Shown here: in pieces, positions 18,619-32,500 of the stretch
Layout: each line of letters starts with the position of its first letter
How positions within the stretch are numbered: position 1 is the stretch's first letter
NCBI RefSeq assembly: GCF_020742345.1
Contig: NZ_DYXC01000069.1
Coordinates: 28,818 to 92,817, forward strand
Source of the DNA: Enteractinococcus helveticum
Lineage (GTDB): Bacteria > Actinomycetota > Actinomycetes > Actinomycetales > Micrococcaceae
Reading direction: 5' to 3'
DNA length: 64,000 nucleotides
Position numbers and translations under genes: made by a program
The notes under the pieces: model-generated
Database searches by the model: none
The model's input: only the letters and a program-made list of their open reading frames with translations
What the model was told of the DNA's origin: nothing

Positions 18619-19380
18619 ATGACAACTGAGACCACCCCAACCCCGCTAGTTCGAATGTCTGGAGTCAATAAACATTTTGGCAGTTTTCAAGCGCTGTCGG
18701 ATATCAACGTTGACATCCCCAAGGGCCAAGTTTGCATTGTGGTCGGCCCCTCAGGGTCCGGGAAATCTACCTTGTGCCGCACCATCAACCGACTTGAAAC
18801 TATTGACGACGACGGCGGATTCATCGAAATCGACGGTAAGCGACTGCCTGAAGAAGGCAAAGCCTTGGCTGCCCTGCGTGCCGACGTCGGTATGGTATTT
18901 CAATCCTTCAACCTCTTCGCACACAAAAGCGTTCTAGAAAACGTTACCCTTGGCCCGACTAAAGTTCGCAGGTTGTCCAAAAAACAGGCCGAAAAAGAAG
19001 CAATGGAATACCTAGAACGTGTGGGTGTTGGCGAACAAGCTCGAAAACTGCCAGCACAACTCTCCGGCGGTCAGCAACAACGTGTCGCGATCGCTCGAGC
19101 CCTTGCCATGAAACCCAAGGTTCTACTGTTTGACGAACCGACTTCAGCGCTCGACCCAGAAATGGTCCAAGAAGTCCTAGACGTCATGATTGACCTAGCT
19201 GCAGGTGGTATGACCATGGTCGTTGTCACCCACGAAATGGGCTTCGCACGCAAAGCCGGAGACCGCTTGCTCTTTATGTCCGAAGGGGCCGTCATCGAAG
19301 ACACCACACCGGAGAAATTCTTCAAAGACCCAGAAACCAGCCGAGCCAAAGATTTCCTCTCAAAAATCTTGACCGAATAA
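18619..19380 (+). CDS. gluA: Glutamate/amino-acid ABC transporter ATP-binding protein
   Basis: 253 residues. Walker [20 protein letters not shown]-loop [15 protein letters not shown], signature [17 protein letters not shown], Walker [15 protein letters not shown] and the H-loop [11 protein letters not shown] are all intact. The polar amino-acid importer subclass is clear from [20 protein letters not shown] 18619 is preceded by TAGGAG. It is first in an operon ordered ATPase, binding lipoprotein, permease, permease, the same order as corynebacterial gluABCD. Confidence 0.95.
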   Translation: MTTETTPTPLVRMSGVNKHFGSFQALSDINVDIPKGQVCIVVGPSGSGKSTLCRTINRLETIDDDGGFIEIDGKRLPEEGKALAALRADVGMVFQSFNLFAHKSVLENVTLGPTKVRRLSKKQAEKEAMEYLERVGVGEQARKLPAQLSGGQQQRVAIARALAMKPKVLLFDEPTSALDPEMVQEVLDVMIDLAAGGMTMVVVTHEMGFARKAGDRLLFMSEGAVIEDTTPEKFFKDPETSRAKDFLSKILTE

Positions 19381-19422
19381 TACTTCACTTCACTATTCAT
19401 TACGCACTGAAAGGTACTCACC

Positions 19423-20289
19423 ATGAAGACACCTTGGATGAAGATTGCAGCATTAGGAGCAGCCGGTGTGCTGGTACTGTCCGCCTGTTCACCGGGCGCA
19501 ACAGAGGATTCGGCAGAAGACGATGCCGCCGGCGGTGGCGGCGGTGAAACCGTCACCGTGGGCATCAAATATGATCAACCAGGCCTGGGATTCCGTGAAG
19601 GAAACAACCCGCCAACAGGTTTCGACGTTGATGTTGCCAAAGCTGTGCTTGCCGAGATGGGGTACGAAGAGAACCAGATTGAATGGGTTGAATCACCAAC
19701 CCCACAGCGTGAAAATATGCTGGAAAACGGTCAGGTCGACATGATCTTTGCCACCTACTCGATAACCGATGAACGCGATGAACGAGTCGATTTTGCTGGC
19801 CCATACTTCATGGCCGGTCAAGACATCCTCGTGAGCGTTGACGAAAATGACATTACAAGCCCCGAGGACCTCAACGGTCGAAACCTGTGTTCCGTCACCG
19901 GATCTACGCCAGCTCAAAACGTACGCGACATGTACGCAGATGAAGTAGAACTGGTCGAACAGGATGGGTACAGCGAATGCTTGACGTTCTTACAATCCGG
20001 GCAAGTTGATGCGGTCACCACCGATGACATCATCCTGGCTGGTCTTGCGGCATCCGATGAATATGCCGGCCAGTTTAAAGTCGTCGGTAACCCCTTTACT
20101 GAAGAACCATATGGTGTGGGACTTCAGGAAGGCGACGTTGAAACCTGTGAACAAGTCAATGAAGCCATTCAGAAACTCCAAGACGACGGCACCATTGATG
20201 AACTGTTGGCCGCCAATACTGAAGGCGTCGACTATGAAGCCAACGCCGAGCTCAATGACAACATTGAGCTCGTGACCTGTGGCGAATAA
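19423..20289 (+). CDS. gluB: Glutamate-binding lipoprotein of the ABC importer
   Basis: 288 residues. A signal peptide ends in the lipobox LSAC with the lipidated cysteine at residue 22, followed by an acidic, glycine-rich linker (DDAAGGGGGE) and a type II solute-binding domain of the glutamate/aspartate class (GFDVDVAKAVLAEMGY, FAGPYFMAGQDILVS, LCSVTGSTPAQNV, LTFLQSGQVDAVTTDD). It captures the amino acid outside the membrane for GluCD. The 42-base gap from gluA contains GAAAGG before the ATG. A 14-bp hairpin follows the gene. Confidence 0.94.
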   Translation: MKTPWMKIAALGAAGVLVLSACSPGATEDSAEDDAAGGGGGETVTVGIKYDQPGLGFREGNNPPTGFDVDVAKAVLAEMGYEENQIEWVESPTPQRENMLENGQVDMIFATYSITDERDERVDFAGPYFMAGQDILVSVDENDITSPEDLNGRNLCSVTGSTPAQNVRDMYADEVELVEQDGYSECLTFLQSGQVDAVTTDDIILAGLAASDEYAGQFKVVGNPFTEEPYGVGLQEGDVETCEQVNEAIQKLQDDGTIDELLAANTEGVDYEANAELNDNIELVTCGE

Positions 20290-20320
20290 TTCAACGGGTT
20301 AGTCGTCACTTCCGTGCGGC

Positions 20321-20363
20321 GAGGATTCGGCACCTCGAGATCTTCCGACGGTGCCGAATCCTC
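20321..20363 (+). terminator. Intercistronic hairpin between gluB and gluC
   Basis: GAGGATTCGGCACC (20321-20334) pairs perfectly with GGTGCCGAATCCTC (20350-20363) around a 15-base loop. No U-run follows, so it is more likely a partial terminator or an mRNA 3'-end stabiliser that raises the binding protein above the permeases than a full stop; the operon continues 42 bases later. Confidence 0.65.
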
Positions 20364-20404
20364 ATCAGCACTCCTCACTAGCTCACTCCATTAGGCAGGC
20401 GACT

Positions 20405-21079
20405 ATGGAAGATATTCTCTTTCTTTTTGAGCAATATCCAATTTGGGAGGGGTTCTGGACCAACATTAGACTGGCGTTTTGGTCCGCTCTCTTTGCCTTC
20501 ACACTCGGCGTCATCCTCGCGCTGTTTCGTATCTCCCCGGTGCGCTCCATGAGTTGGCTCAGCGCGACTTTCATCAACCTGGTACGCAACGTCCCGCTGA
20601 CGGTACTCGTTGTGATGGGCGTCCTGGTGTTCTGGGGCCAGCTGCATATGACATTGCATTCCGACTTCGATACGAACTTTTTCATGTTGGCAACAATCGC
20701 ATTGTCGATCTACCATGCACCATTTTTTGCTGAAGCCATCCGTTCTGGGGTCAATACGGTTCCGCTTGGTCAAGCTGAAGCGGCACGCTCTATCGGCCTA
20801 GGGTTCTTTGCCGCAGCGCGGCTGATCATCATTCCACAAGCCCTACGAGGGGCGATCACCCCGATAGGCAATACTCTGATCGCCTTAATCAAAAACACAA
20901 CGGTAGCTGCTGCCGCCTCGGTCATGGAAGCCTCAGGTGTGATGCGCACGATGATTGAATTCAACCCGAACATCATGGTGGCCATCTTTATGATCATTGC
21001 CATCGGGTTCAGCCTGATTGTTATTCCAGTTGGTCTGCTCACCACCTGGTTATCAGAGAAATTGGCGGTGACCCGATGA
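20405..21079 (+). CDS. gluC: Amino-acid ABC transporter permease
   Basis: 224 residues from ATG 20405; the frame is open from 20351 but that part lies in the hairpin region. A HisM-type permease with about five membrane helices, the N-terminal FWTNIRLAFWSALFAFTLGV and the EAA loop EAARSIGLGFFAAARLIIIPQALRG that docks to GluA. FINLVRNVPLTVLVV is the typical LRGTPL-like segment. It overlaps gluD by 4 bases (ATGA). Confidence 0.93.
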   Translation: MEDILFLFEQYPIWEGFWTNIRLAFWSALFAFTLGVILALFRISPVRSMSWLSATFINLVRNVPLTVLVVMGVLVFWGQLHMTLHSDFDTNFFMLATIALSIYHAPFFAEAIRSGVNTVPLGQAEAARSIGLGFFAAARLIIIPQALRGAITPIGNTLIALIKNTTVAAAASVMEASGVMRTMIEFNPNIMVAIFMIIAIGFSLIVIPVGLLTTWLSEKLAVTR

Positions 21080-22011
21080 GTAACCAATACGTCCTCTTTG
21101 ACGCACCAGGTCCGCGTTCGCGACGCATCATTACCGTATTAAACATCCTCGTTGCACTCATAGCTATCGGGGTGTTGACCTGGCTATATTTCGCACTTGC
21201 AGCCCAAGGACAGATGCAACCTCACCTATGGTGGAATGCAATTAACCTCAATGCTTGGTCCAACTATCTGCTCCCAGGGCTTATATTTACCCTGCAGGCC
21301 GCTGCCATCGCCGTGGTGACCTCGGTGATTTTCGGGCTGTTTTTCGGCTTCTTACGATTAGCACCGATCCGGGTCCTACGCTGGATCTCTATGGTCATCG
21401 TGGAATTCTTCCGGGCGGTACCCGTGCTAGTGCTGATGGTATTCCTGCACTTCTTTATTTCCCAGTACCTCTCGACCGTTGTTGACCCACGGAACTCGGC
21501 ATACTATGCGGTGATTATTGCTCTGACACTATATAACGGAGCAGTCATTGCTGAACTTGTCAGATCCGGTGTCCGATCGTTGCCAGCAGGTCAACGTGAA
21601 GCAGCCTTAGCAGTTGGAATGACCACGACGAAATCCCTGCGTTTTGTCGAAGTGCCACAAGCACTCGTTGCGATGCTGCCATCGTTGGTCTCACAGTTTG
21701 TGATTATTCTGAAAGACTCTGCGCTGGGCTATATCATCGGTTTTGCTGAACTGTTGCGCTACTCGCGACAACTCGGAGCCGGCTACGGCAATATTATGCA
21801 GGCATTGGTGGTTGCGGCCATCATCTTTATCGTCATCAACTCAATCTTGGTGTGGGTGGCACAAATACTGTCACGTCGACTCAGCTCGCGAACCTCTGGT
21901 GTTACCGAGGTTGGCATCCCCGGAGTTGCTCCAATTGCCGGCGACACGGCCGAAGAAGAATTCACGGAGACGCGCGCCCAAGCGGTTATTCAACAAGACA
22001 CCCCAAAATAG
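21076..22011 (+). CDS. gluD: Amino-acid ABC transporter permease
   Basis: 311 residues, second permease of the glutamate importer. It has a long N-terminal extension with one membrane helix (IITVLNILVALIAIGVLTWL), then the permease core with IVEFFRAVPVLVLMVF and the EAA loop REAALAVGMTTTKSLRFVEV. The C-terminal tail after residue about 275 is polar and acidic (GDTAEEEFTETRAQ). Translation is coupled to gluC. Confidence 0.93.
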   Translation: MSNQYVLFDAPGPRSRRIITVLNILVALIAIGVLTWLYFALAAQGQMQPHLWWNAINLNAWSNYLLPGLIFTLQAAAIAVVTSVIFGLFFGFLRLAPIRVLRWISMVIVEFFRAVPVLVLMVFLHFFISQYLSTVVDPRNSAYYAVIIALTLYNGAVIAELVRSGVRSLPAGQREAALAVGMTTTKSLRFVEVPQALVAMLPSLVSQFVIILKDSALGYIIGFAELLRYSRQLGAGYGNIMQALVVAAIIFIVINSILVWVAQILSRRLSSRTSGVTEVGIPGVAPIAGDTAEEEFTETRAQAVIQQDTPK

Positions 22012-22019
22012 GCAGACAG

Positions 22020-22067
22020 TACGGCCTCATGCCCACACAATCCAACTGCTTTGGACTTGAGGCCGTA
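22020..22067. terminator. Hairpin between gluD and accE, usable from both sides
   Basis: TACGGCCTCA (22020-22029) pairs with TGAGGCCGTA (22058-22067); an inner stem TCCAA / TTGGA (22041-22045 and 22051-22055) closes the loop. TTCT follows on the plus strand. It lies between the convergent gluD and accE ends. Confidence 0.65.
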
Positions 22068-22080
22068 TTCTCTAGAAGTT

Positions 22081-22284
22081 TTAGTAGCCTCGGGGTGGCG
22101 TGTGCCAACCGGGAGCCGAATTCCACGTGGACATGACACGGTTCCGTGTTGAATAATCCACGGGAGGTTCAGGTGGCGGTAACTCCACAAGCTGCGTGTT
22201 GATCACGGTCAGCAATGCTGCTGTTTCTTCTTCTGACAGGACTGTGCCGTGGACTTTTATGCCGGTTGATTCAGGTTGTGTCAT
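22081..22284 (-). CDS. accE: Acyl-CoA carboxylase epsilon subunit
   Basis: 67 residues. The pattern [19 protein letters not shown] followed by a linker and a C-terminal [13 protein letters not shown] is that of the small actinobacterial AccE subunits, which bind the beta subunit and stimulate the carboxylase complex. It overlaps accD by 4 bases on the same strand, which supports the call strongly despite the short length. Confidence 0.88.
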   Translation of the reverse strand: MTQPESTGIKVHGTVLSEEETAALLTVINTQLVELPPPEPPVDYSTRNRVMSTWNSAPGWHTPPRGY

Positions 22285-23900
22285 AGTGGGATATTTCCGT
22301 GTTTACGAGCAGGACGGGACTCACGTTTAGCTACCGTGGCGCGCAGCGCACGTACCACCTGGGCGCGAGTTTCCGATGGTGCGATGACCGCATCAATATA
22401 ACCTGAATCAGCAGCTTCATAGGGATTCAGTAAAGCAGCTTCGTAGTCTTCAATAAGTTCGGTGCGACGTGCTTCCACGTCACCACCGGCTTCCTCGACC
22501 GCGGCCAGGTCACGGCGGTACAAGATATTGACTGCGCCCTGGGCCCCCATGACACCGATCTGGGCTGTCGGCCAGGCTAGATTGAGGTCAGCCCCGAGCT
22601 TCTTGGAACCCATCACAATGTAGGCGCCACCGAAGGCTTTGCGAGTGATCACGGTAATTTTCGGGACGGTGGCTTCGGCATAGGCATAGATGAGTTTTGC
22701 ACCGCGGCGAATTATGCCCGAGTGTTCTTGATCCACTCCGGGCAGGAATCCAGGGACATCGACGAGCGTGATAATTGGGATATTGAACGCATCACAGAAC
22801 CGCACGAAGCGGGCAGCTTTTTCTGAAGCTGCGATATCCAAGGTGCCAGCCAGCTGTGAAGGTTGGTTGGCTACAACGCCCACGGTGCGACCTTCGATCC
22901 GGCCCAAACCTACAATGACATTCGGGGCATAGCGTTCCTGGATTTGCAGTAGCGCGCCGTCATCAACGATTGTGGCGATGACTTGCAGCATGTCATAAGG
23001 CTGGTTTGCAGAGTCCGGAATGATGGTGTCTAATGCGAGGTCTTCAACATTGGTTTCCAGGTCCTGCTGGTAAGCGGAATCTTGGGTGACAAAGTTGTGT
23101 GCTGGCAGATAATCCAACAGTTCAGATACCCAGCTAAACGCATCTTGCTCATCGGTTGCCATATATGCGGCGGTGCCGGAGGTTTCGTTATGTTGACGTG
23201 CCCCGCCGAGGGTTTCCATATCGACGGCTTCACCGGTGACCGATTTGATAACATCCGGTCCGGTGATGAACATGTGCGAGGTCTGGTCAACCATGACCAC
23301 AAAGTCAGTCAGGGCAGGGGAGTAGGCGGCGCCTCCGGCGGCCGGGCCCATGATGATTGAAATCTGTGGCACGACACCCGAGGCCATCACGTTGTTGCGG
23401 AAAATATCGGCAAACATCGCCAGAGAATCGACGCCTTCTTGAATGCGTGCCCCGCCGCCATCATTGATAGCAATGATCGGAAAACCGTTGGAGGCAGCAA
23501 ATTCCTGGGTCTTGACGATTTTTTCGCCGTTGACCTTCGACAGAGAGCCCCCAAAAACCGTAAAGTCCTGGGCATAGACTGCGACGTTGCGACCGTCGAT
23601 GGTTCCATAGCCGGCGATGACACCATCACCTTCTGGGTGCCGGGCGTCCATGCCGAAGGCAGTCGTACGGTGGGTTCGTAGCTGGTCAAATTCTACAAAG
23701 GATCCTTCATCGAGTAGCGCGTGAATGCGCTCTCGAGCGGTTTGTTTTCCCCTGGCATGTTGGCGATCGACAGGTCCTTGTCCGGTCGGTAGCAGGGCTG
23801 CTTCGCGGCGGTGGAAAAAGTCTTCAAGTTTGCCAGCCGTAGTGGTGATATCTGGGGTGGTAACGCCCAGCTCCTCACCAGTCTTGTCGGGGTTGGTCAA
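22281..23900 (-). CDS. accD: Acyl-CoA carboxylase beta subunit (carboxyltransferase)
   Basis: 539 residues from TTG 23900, chosen because GGAGG lies five bases upstream and the frame beyond it (to 23999) would run into birA. Carboxyltransferase features are [19 protein letters not shown], the oxyanion segment [33 protein letters not shown] and [16 protein letters not shown]. The substrate is acetyl-CoA or propionyl-CoA; the protein is of the AccD4/AccD5-like propionyl-CoA carboxylase type, so methylmalonyl-CoA production is likely. Biotin carrier function is supplied by the alpha chain at 14-16 kb. Confidence 0.94.
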   Translation of the reverse strand: MTNPDKTGEELGVTTPDITTTAGKLEDFFHRREAALLPTGQGPVDRQHARGKQTARERIHALLDEGSFVEFDQLRTHRTTAFGMDARHPEGDGVIAGYGTIDGRNVAVYAQDFTVFGGSLSKVNGEKIVKTQEFAASNGFPIIAINDGGGARIQEGVDSLAMFADIFRNNVMASGVVPQISIIMGPAAGGAAYSPALTDFVVMVDQTSHMFITGPDVIKSVTGEAVDMETLGGARQHNETSGTAAYMATDEQDAFSWVSELLDYLPAHNFVTQDSAYQQDLETNVEDLALDTIIPDSANQPYDMLQVIATIVDDGALLQIQERYAPNVIVGLGRIEGRTVGVVANQPSQLAGTLDIAASEKAARFVRFCDAFNIPIITLVDVPGFLPGVDQEHSGIIRRGAKLIYAYAEATVPKITVITRKAFGGAYIVMGSKKLGADLNLAWPTAQIGVMGAQGAVNILYRRDLAAVEEAGGDVEARRTELIEDYEAALLNPYEAADSGYIDAVIAPSETRAQVVRALRATVAKRESRPARKHGNIPL

Positions 23901-23973
23901 CGGTCCTCCAAGGTAGAGTATGGCCTGTATCCTGGATAATACTACCGGTTGTTTTAAATGAAGGTTGTAGCAC

Positions 23974-24705
23974 GTGGCCCAACAAGAACCTCGGCGCATT
24001 GCCCCGGGCGTGTATTGGATTGATCAGACCCCCTCAACACAAGATCTTGCTACAGGCACAGAACGTGTTCGCAAACACGGGGACGTGATCGCCACTGACA
24101 ACCAGACCGCAGGCCGCGGGCGACTGGACCGCACCTGGGACACCCCACCGGGTACTGCGGCAGCCATGTCCATTGTGTTGCGCCCAAAGGTTGACCCCCA
24201 GCTGATGAGCACAATGACACTGGTAGCCGCTGATGCGCTGGTGTCCTGGTTCCGTGAGCTGCATGTTCCCGCGGCAGTCAAATGGCCAAACGACGTCTTA
24301 GATGCTGACGGCCGAAAATTGTGTGGGATTCTAGCCCAGTGGCTACCTGAGACACAGGCTGTTGTCATTGGGATTGGCACCAATCTACGCTTTAGCGATG
24401 GATCTGGTCATGAAAGAGCTGCTGCACTGGCAGACTACGGTGTAGAAATTTCAGCCCAAGATTTCGTAATAGAAGCTCGCCATCGGCTGATGGATGCGGT
24501 GGAGCGCTTTATCGCCAAGCCCGATGTGAAACCACTGGAAACAACCATGAGTACGATTGGTCAACGGGTCAAAGCGATCCTGCCAGATGGTAAAAATATT
24601 ATCGGAACCGCCATGGGGTTGGGGCCGACCGGTAGCCTATTAATAGCAGGCGAAACACTGCAAGAGATCTTCGCTGCAGATATTGTACATTTGCGGCCGG
24701 CGTGA
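23974..24705 (+). CDS. birA: Biotin--[acetyl-CoA-carboxylase] ligase
   Basis: 243 residues from GTG 23974. It attaches biotin to the carrier lysine of carboxylases. Visible are the biotinyl-AMP loop [39 protein letters not shown] with the catalytic lysine, and the C-terminal SH3-like cap. There is no N-terminal DNA-binding domain, so it is a group I enzyme and not a repressor. It is divergent from accD, its substrate-complex partner, and starts the plus-strand run that reaches gatB. Confidence 0.94.
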   Translation: MAQQEPRRIAPGVYWIDQTPSTQDLATGTERVRKHGDVIATDNQTAGRGRLDRTWDTPPGTAAAMSIVLRPKVDPQLMSTMTLVAADALVSWFRELHVPAAVKWPNDVLDADGRKLCGILAQWLPETQAVVIGIGTNLRFSDGSGHERAAALADYGVEISAQDFVIEARHRLMDAVERFIAKPDVKPLETTMSTIGQRVKAILPDGKNIIGTAMGLGPTGSLLIAGETLQEIFAADIVHLRPA

Positions 24706-24732
24706 AACGGTTCGACGAGACCAAGGAGGGGT

Positions 24733-25269
24733 ATGCGATCACACTACGTGACCGGTGAACACCTGCTGGTGCGTACCCGTGCGCATCCGTCGGTGTTAAT
24801 TCGTCCTGCCTGGACATTTATTTTATGGGCCGGTATTGCGGGATTCTTATCAGGGGTCATGGCCAGTTACGCGCTGCCAGAATTTTTACGCACCGCAGCC
24901 CCGACCTTGACTGCCATCGGGCTAGGGATTATCGCCGTCGGAATCTTTCTAACCGTTGTGCGACCCTTGTGGCAATGGCTGGTATCTCGATACGAAATCA
25001 CTACCCACCGGGTTGCTCACAAATTGGGAGCTATCGCCGTTAAACGTCACTGGGTGGCGTTACATTCTTTGGTGTCACTGACCATTCATCAGAAGCGACG
25101 CCAGCGGCGGCGTGGTTCCGGGGACCTGCACCTGATGAACTCTCGAGGACAAACTTGGATATTGCATGATGTCCCAGAGATTGCAGAATTTCAGACCCTG
25201 GTAGATGTGGAACGATTTGGTTCCCATGGCCGCTACAACAGCGGTTCGCTCAGTGAAAGTAGGGGCTAG
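24733..25269 (+). CDS. PH domain-containing membrane protein
   Basis: 178 residues. Two membrane helices near residues 27-45 and 57-77 are followed by a bacterial PH-like domain (SRYEITTHRVAHKLGAIAVKRHWVALHSLVSLTIHQ, then RRRGSGDLHLMNSRG, read in parts). Such proteins often lie next to birA in actinobacteria; their role is unknown, possibly at the envelope. It starts 27 bases after birA with GGAGG upstream and overlaps the cyclase start by one base. Confidence 0.78.
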   Translation: MRSHYVTGEHLLVRTRAHPSVLIRPAWTFILWAGIAGFLSGVMASYALPEFLRTAAPTLTAIGLGIIAVGIFLTVVRPLWQWLVSRYEITTHRVAHKLGAIAVKRHWVALHSLVSLTIHQKRRQRRRGSGDLHLMNSRGQTWILHDVPEIAEFQTLVDVERFGSHGRYNSGSLSESRG

Positions 25270-26425
25270 TGAGTAACGACTCAGCCGGTGAAGAGACCAC
25301 CGACCCAACACCAACCCGGCCGCTGGATATCGTACAGCCGGAGTCTACGACTGCGGCAACATTAGGTGAAGCCGAACCATTTACGGAAAGTTGGACTCAA
25401 GCGATTAAAGTCCTTGATGAGGAACTTATTGGTGGCCCACGGTTACTAACTCCGCGCGACGTCGCCAAACAACTCGGCGTCTCGGTGGTCTCTGCCCGTA
25501 AAATCTGGCGGGCTATGGGCTTTCCGAACATTCAAGCCACTGAAAAAGTCTTCACGACACAAGACGTCGCTGCGATGGCCACGATTGTGGAACTGGTTCG
25601 CGAAGATGTCCTCAACGAAGAAACTGCGATCTCGATTGCTCGTTCGATTGGGCAGATGACCGACCGCATGGTGGTGTGGCAGATCGAAGCACTGGTCGAA
25701 GACAAGATGAACTCTGAAAGTCTCAGCGACCCCGAGGCACGCCGCGAAGTTGTGCGCTTGCTTCCATCGGTGATCGAATCCTTAGAAGACGTCGTCACGT
25801 ATTCGTATCGTCGTCAGCTGAACTCTGCCTTGCAACGACTCACCGTCCGCGTCGAAGCTGGATTAGCCGCCTCGGAAGAAGGCCGCGATGGGACCGAAGA
25901 TGATACACCACTGCCACTGGCTCGTGCCGTGGGTTTTGCCGACATGGTCTCCTATACTGCCCTGTCACGCACCATGAGTGAGCGAACCCTGGCCCAAATG
26001 GTGCAACGCTTTGAACAAACTTGTGCCGAAATCATCGCGGTGGGTGGCGGCCACCTGGTCAAAACTGTGGGCGACGAAGTATTGTTCAACGCCGAAACAC
26101 CCGAAGCCGGTGCCGAAATTGCGCTGGCCTTATCACAGGCACTTAGCGAAGACCCCGTGCTACCATCGGCCAGGGTATCCGTTGTGTGGGGTCGAGTCCT
26201 ATCCCGACTGGGCGATATTTACGGCTCGACCGTCAACCTCGCCGCCCGGCTCACCGCACTGGCAGATCCGGGAACGGTCTTAGTCGACCAGCTCACGGCC
26301 AGTGTGTTGGCTGACGATGAACGATATATTTTAATTCCACAGCCACCGCAGTCAGTCAGGGGATTTGGGCTCATCAATCCATCAATGCTCCTGCGTGGTG
26401 CCGGAGATGGGATTGAGGTTGACTG

Positions 26426-26426
<1 letters not shown>
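25269..26426 (+). CDS. Rv1264-like class III adenylate cyclase
   Basis: 385 residues, GTG start. The N-terminal half carries the regulatory domain of pH-sensing Rv1264-type cyclases (LTPRDVAKQLGVSVVSARKI, FTTQDVAAMATIVELV). The C-terminal half is a class III cyclase domain with all six catalytic positions: metal ligands Asp225 and Asp269, adenine-specifying Lys265 and Asp316, transition-state Asn323 and Arg327 (motifs FADMVSYT, LVKTVGDEV, GDIYGSTVNLAARL). It should make cAMP from ATP as a homodimer, with the N-terminal domain inhibiting it. It overlaps the preceding and following genes by one base each, so it is made together with the PP2C phosphatase. Confidence 0.88.
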
Positions 26427-30423
<3,997 letters not shown>

Positions 30424-30430
<7 letters not shown>

Positions 30431-30972
30431 CCATCCGCCCTGCAACCCCTGATGATTATCTGGCTATTGGCGAACTGACCACGGCAGCATATGTAACCGC
30501 CGGACACGTCGCGCCCGACGACATATATGCACAAATCCTTGTGGACATGGCGGCTCGACAGCGCGACCTGTATGTTGCCGAGGTTGACGGTCACGTCGCA
30601 GGGGCAGTCAATATTGTGACACCGGGATCAGAACATTGCCAAGTGGCATACGATAACGAAGGTGAATTCCGCATGCTGGCCGTAGCACCCCAATACCAGG
30701 GGCGCGGTATCGGGCGTGCCCTGGTGCAATTCGTCTTAGACCAGGCCCAAGCCCAGGGACTGCAACGAGTAGCGATCACGACCATGACAACAATGACCTC
30801 GGCTCAAGCCATGTACGAGGCCATGGGATTTCATCGGGCACCGGAGCGCGACTGGAACCTATACACCGCCGGTTATACGGATGACCCCGAAGGACTTGAA
30901 ACATTTTTGGTGTACATCTACCCGTTAAACTCAACAACTTCGAATAAAGGAGATTCATGGTTGACAACATAG
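30424..30972 (+). CDS. GNAT-family N-acetyltransferase
   Basis: 182 residues from TTG 30424. The acetyl-CoA binding motif APQYQGRGIGRALVQFVL and the following AITTMTTMTSAQAMYEAMGF helix are typical GNAT features. Substrate unknown. The stop lies 15 bases inside gatC, so it is part of the same transcript as ligA, the IMPase-like gene and gatCAB. Confidence 0.85.
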
Positions 30973-31223
30973 CAGCGACCGCGCATATAGCCCTGACGGA
31001 GGAAGAACGCGCACAACTGGCGGCAGAATTTGATCCGATCATCGAATCCCTGGTGGTCACAGCTGATGATCAGCTCGCCGAAACTGTCAATCCGCTGCCA
31101 GTCAACAACGTGCTCCGCGCCGACGTGGTCGCCAACGAGTTGACCAACGAACAAGCACTATCCGGTGCTCCCGAAGCACAAGACGGACAATTCATGGTCC
31201 CTGCGATCCTGGACGGAGAATAA
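30957..31223 (+). CDS. gatC: Glu-tRNA(Gln)/Asp-tRNA(Asn) amidotransferase subunit C
   Basis: 88 residues. The two-helix N-terminus (AHIALTEEERAQLAAEFDPI) and the central N-LP-NNVLRADVV segment are standard GatC. It wraps around GatA and GatB and stabilises the complex. AAAGGAG precedes the ATG at ideal spacing, the strongest ribosome binding site of the run. The stop overlaps the gatA start by one base. Confidence 0.92.
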   Translation: MVDNIAATAHIALTEEERAQLAAEFDPIIESLVVTADDQLAETVNPLPVNNVLRADVVANELTNEQALSGAPEAQDGQFMVPAILDGE

Positions 31224-32500
31224 TGAGTCTCACACAGCTAACCGCCACCCAGATGGCGGAACAACTCCGCGCCGGTGAAACCACCGCCGTCGAGCTGGTC
31301 ACCGCCCACCTCGATGCCGCCTCTGATGCCTACGTGCACATCAACCGCGACGATGCGCTGAGCGTTGCTGCCGACGTCGACGCCGGCAAATACAGCCATC
31401 AGCTTGCCGGTGTGCCCGTGGTGCTATCCGACGTCATCGTCACCACCGGCATGCCAACTGGTGCAGGCTCGGCCTACCTGGAGGGCTGGGTTTCCCCATA
31501 CGAAGCCACCGTGGTGACTCGCTTACGCGAGGCCGGACTGCCAATTTTGGGCAAGACCAGGGTCGCTGAATTTGGCATGGGCGATGATTCCGGCGCCCAC
31601 CAAGCCGTAGCCCACTACCAAGCACCATTTGCCGTAGTGTCCGATACCGCAGGGACAGCACGCCACAGTGCCGCCCAGACCGGTACTGTGGCGGTCAAAC
31701 CGACCTACGGTGCCATTTCTCGTTTTGGGCTGATCGCCGCGGTATCTTCGATGGATACGGTGACCCCAATTGCACGCAATACCGCAGATGCCAAAGCGCT
31801 ACATGAAGTGTTAGTCGGCGTCGACGAATTGGACCCCACCTGCCTGCAGCACGAATGGGATTTTGGAACCGACGGTGGCGTAGACGGCATGACGGTGGGC
31901 ATCACCACCACCCAACCAGATAACGTCTCAAACGACGCCTGGAACGACTACCAGGCCGGAATTCGTGTGCTGCAAGACGCCGGAGTCACAACAACCGAAG
32001 TCACCTTGGAATCCCTGAACCAAGCACGCCAGGCTGCCCACATCATTGGGGCAGCAGAGTTCTCGGCCAACCTGGCCAAATTCGACGGGATCCGATTCGG
32101 TAACCGCGTGACCCCCGCCAACGCTACCGTCCAAGACGTTATTACCGCCTCGCGCGGTGCTGGATTTGGCTATGCCACCAAGCGACGCATCATATTGGGC
32201 ACCCAGTTGCTGTCCGCCGGCACAATCGAATCGCATTTCCGCCCAGCGCAGCGTGTACGCACCGCGATCATCAACGAACACAACCACGCGTTCAACACCG
32301 TTGACGCGCTGGCCGTGCCAGCCGTAACAATACAGGGCGAAGAATACGAGTCGACCACCGCAGGTGTTGGCGCATCCCTGGCCGGTTTGCCAGCTGCCAG
32401 CGTGGCAGGCGTACACATCTCGGCACCACCTTACGCAGACGAATTGGTTTATCGCATCAGCGCCGTCGTCGAAAAGATCACGGCAGGAGCAGCATCATGA
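31223..32500 (+). CDS. gatA: GatA-like amidotransferase subunit lacking the amidase catalytic triad
   Basis: 425 residues, against about 480-510 for the family. Homology runs the whole length (LAGVPV, GKTRVAEFGMG, VAVKPTYGAISRFGLIA, SANLAKFDGIRFGNR, KRRIILGTQLLSAG), so this is GatA and not another amidase. The Ser-cisSer-Lys triad is gone: the lysine of the V-VKD motif is Ser69 (VVLSDVIV), the nucleophile of GSDTGGS is Thr145 (VSDTAGTARHS), and the GGSSGGSAA loop carrying the cis-Ser is missing, the segment between GKT and SDT being 23 residues shorter than usual. The frame is intact and overlaps gatB by 4 bases. It probably keeps a structural role in GatCAB while unable to release ammonia from glutamine. 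Confidence 0.85.
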   Translation: MSLTQLTATQMAEQLRAGETTAVELVTAHLDAASDAYVHINRDDALSVAADVDAGKYSHQLAGVPVVLSDVIVTTGMPTGAGSAYLEGWVSPYEATVVTRLREAGLPILGKTRVAEFGMGDDSGAHQAVAHYQAPFAVVSDTAGTARHSAAQTGTVAVKPTYGAISRFGLIAAVSSMDTVTPIARNTADAKALHEVLVGVDELDPTCLQHEWDFGTDGGVDGMTVGITTTQPDNVSNDAWNDYQAGIRVLQDAGVTTTEVTLESLNQARQAAHIIGAAEFSANLAKFDGIRFGNRVTPANATVQDVITASRGAGFGYATKRRIILGTQLLSAGTIESHFRPAQRVRTAIINEHNHAFNTVDALAVPAVTIQGEEYESTTAGVGASLAGLPAASVAGVHISAPPYADELVYRISAVVEKITAGAAS

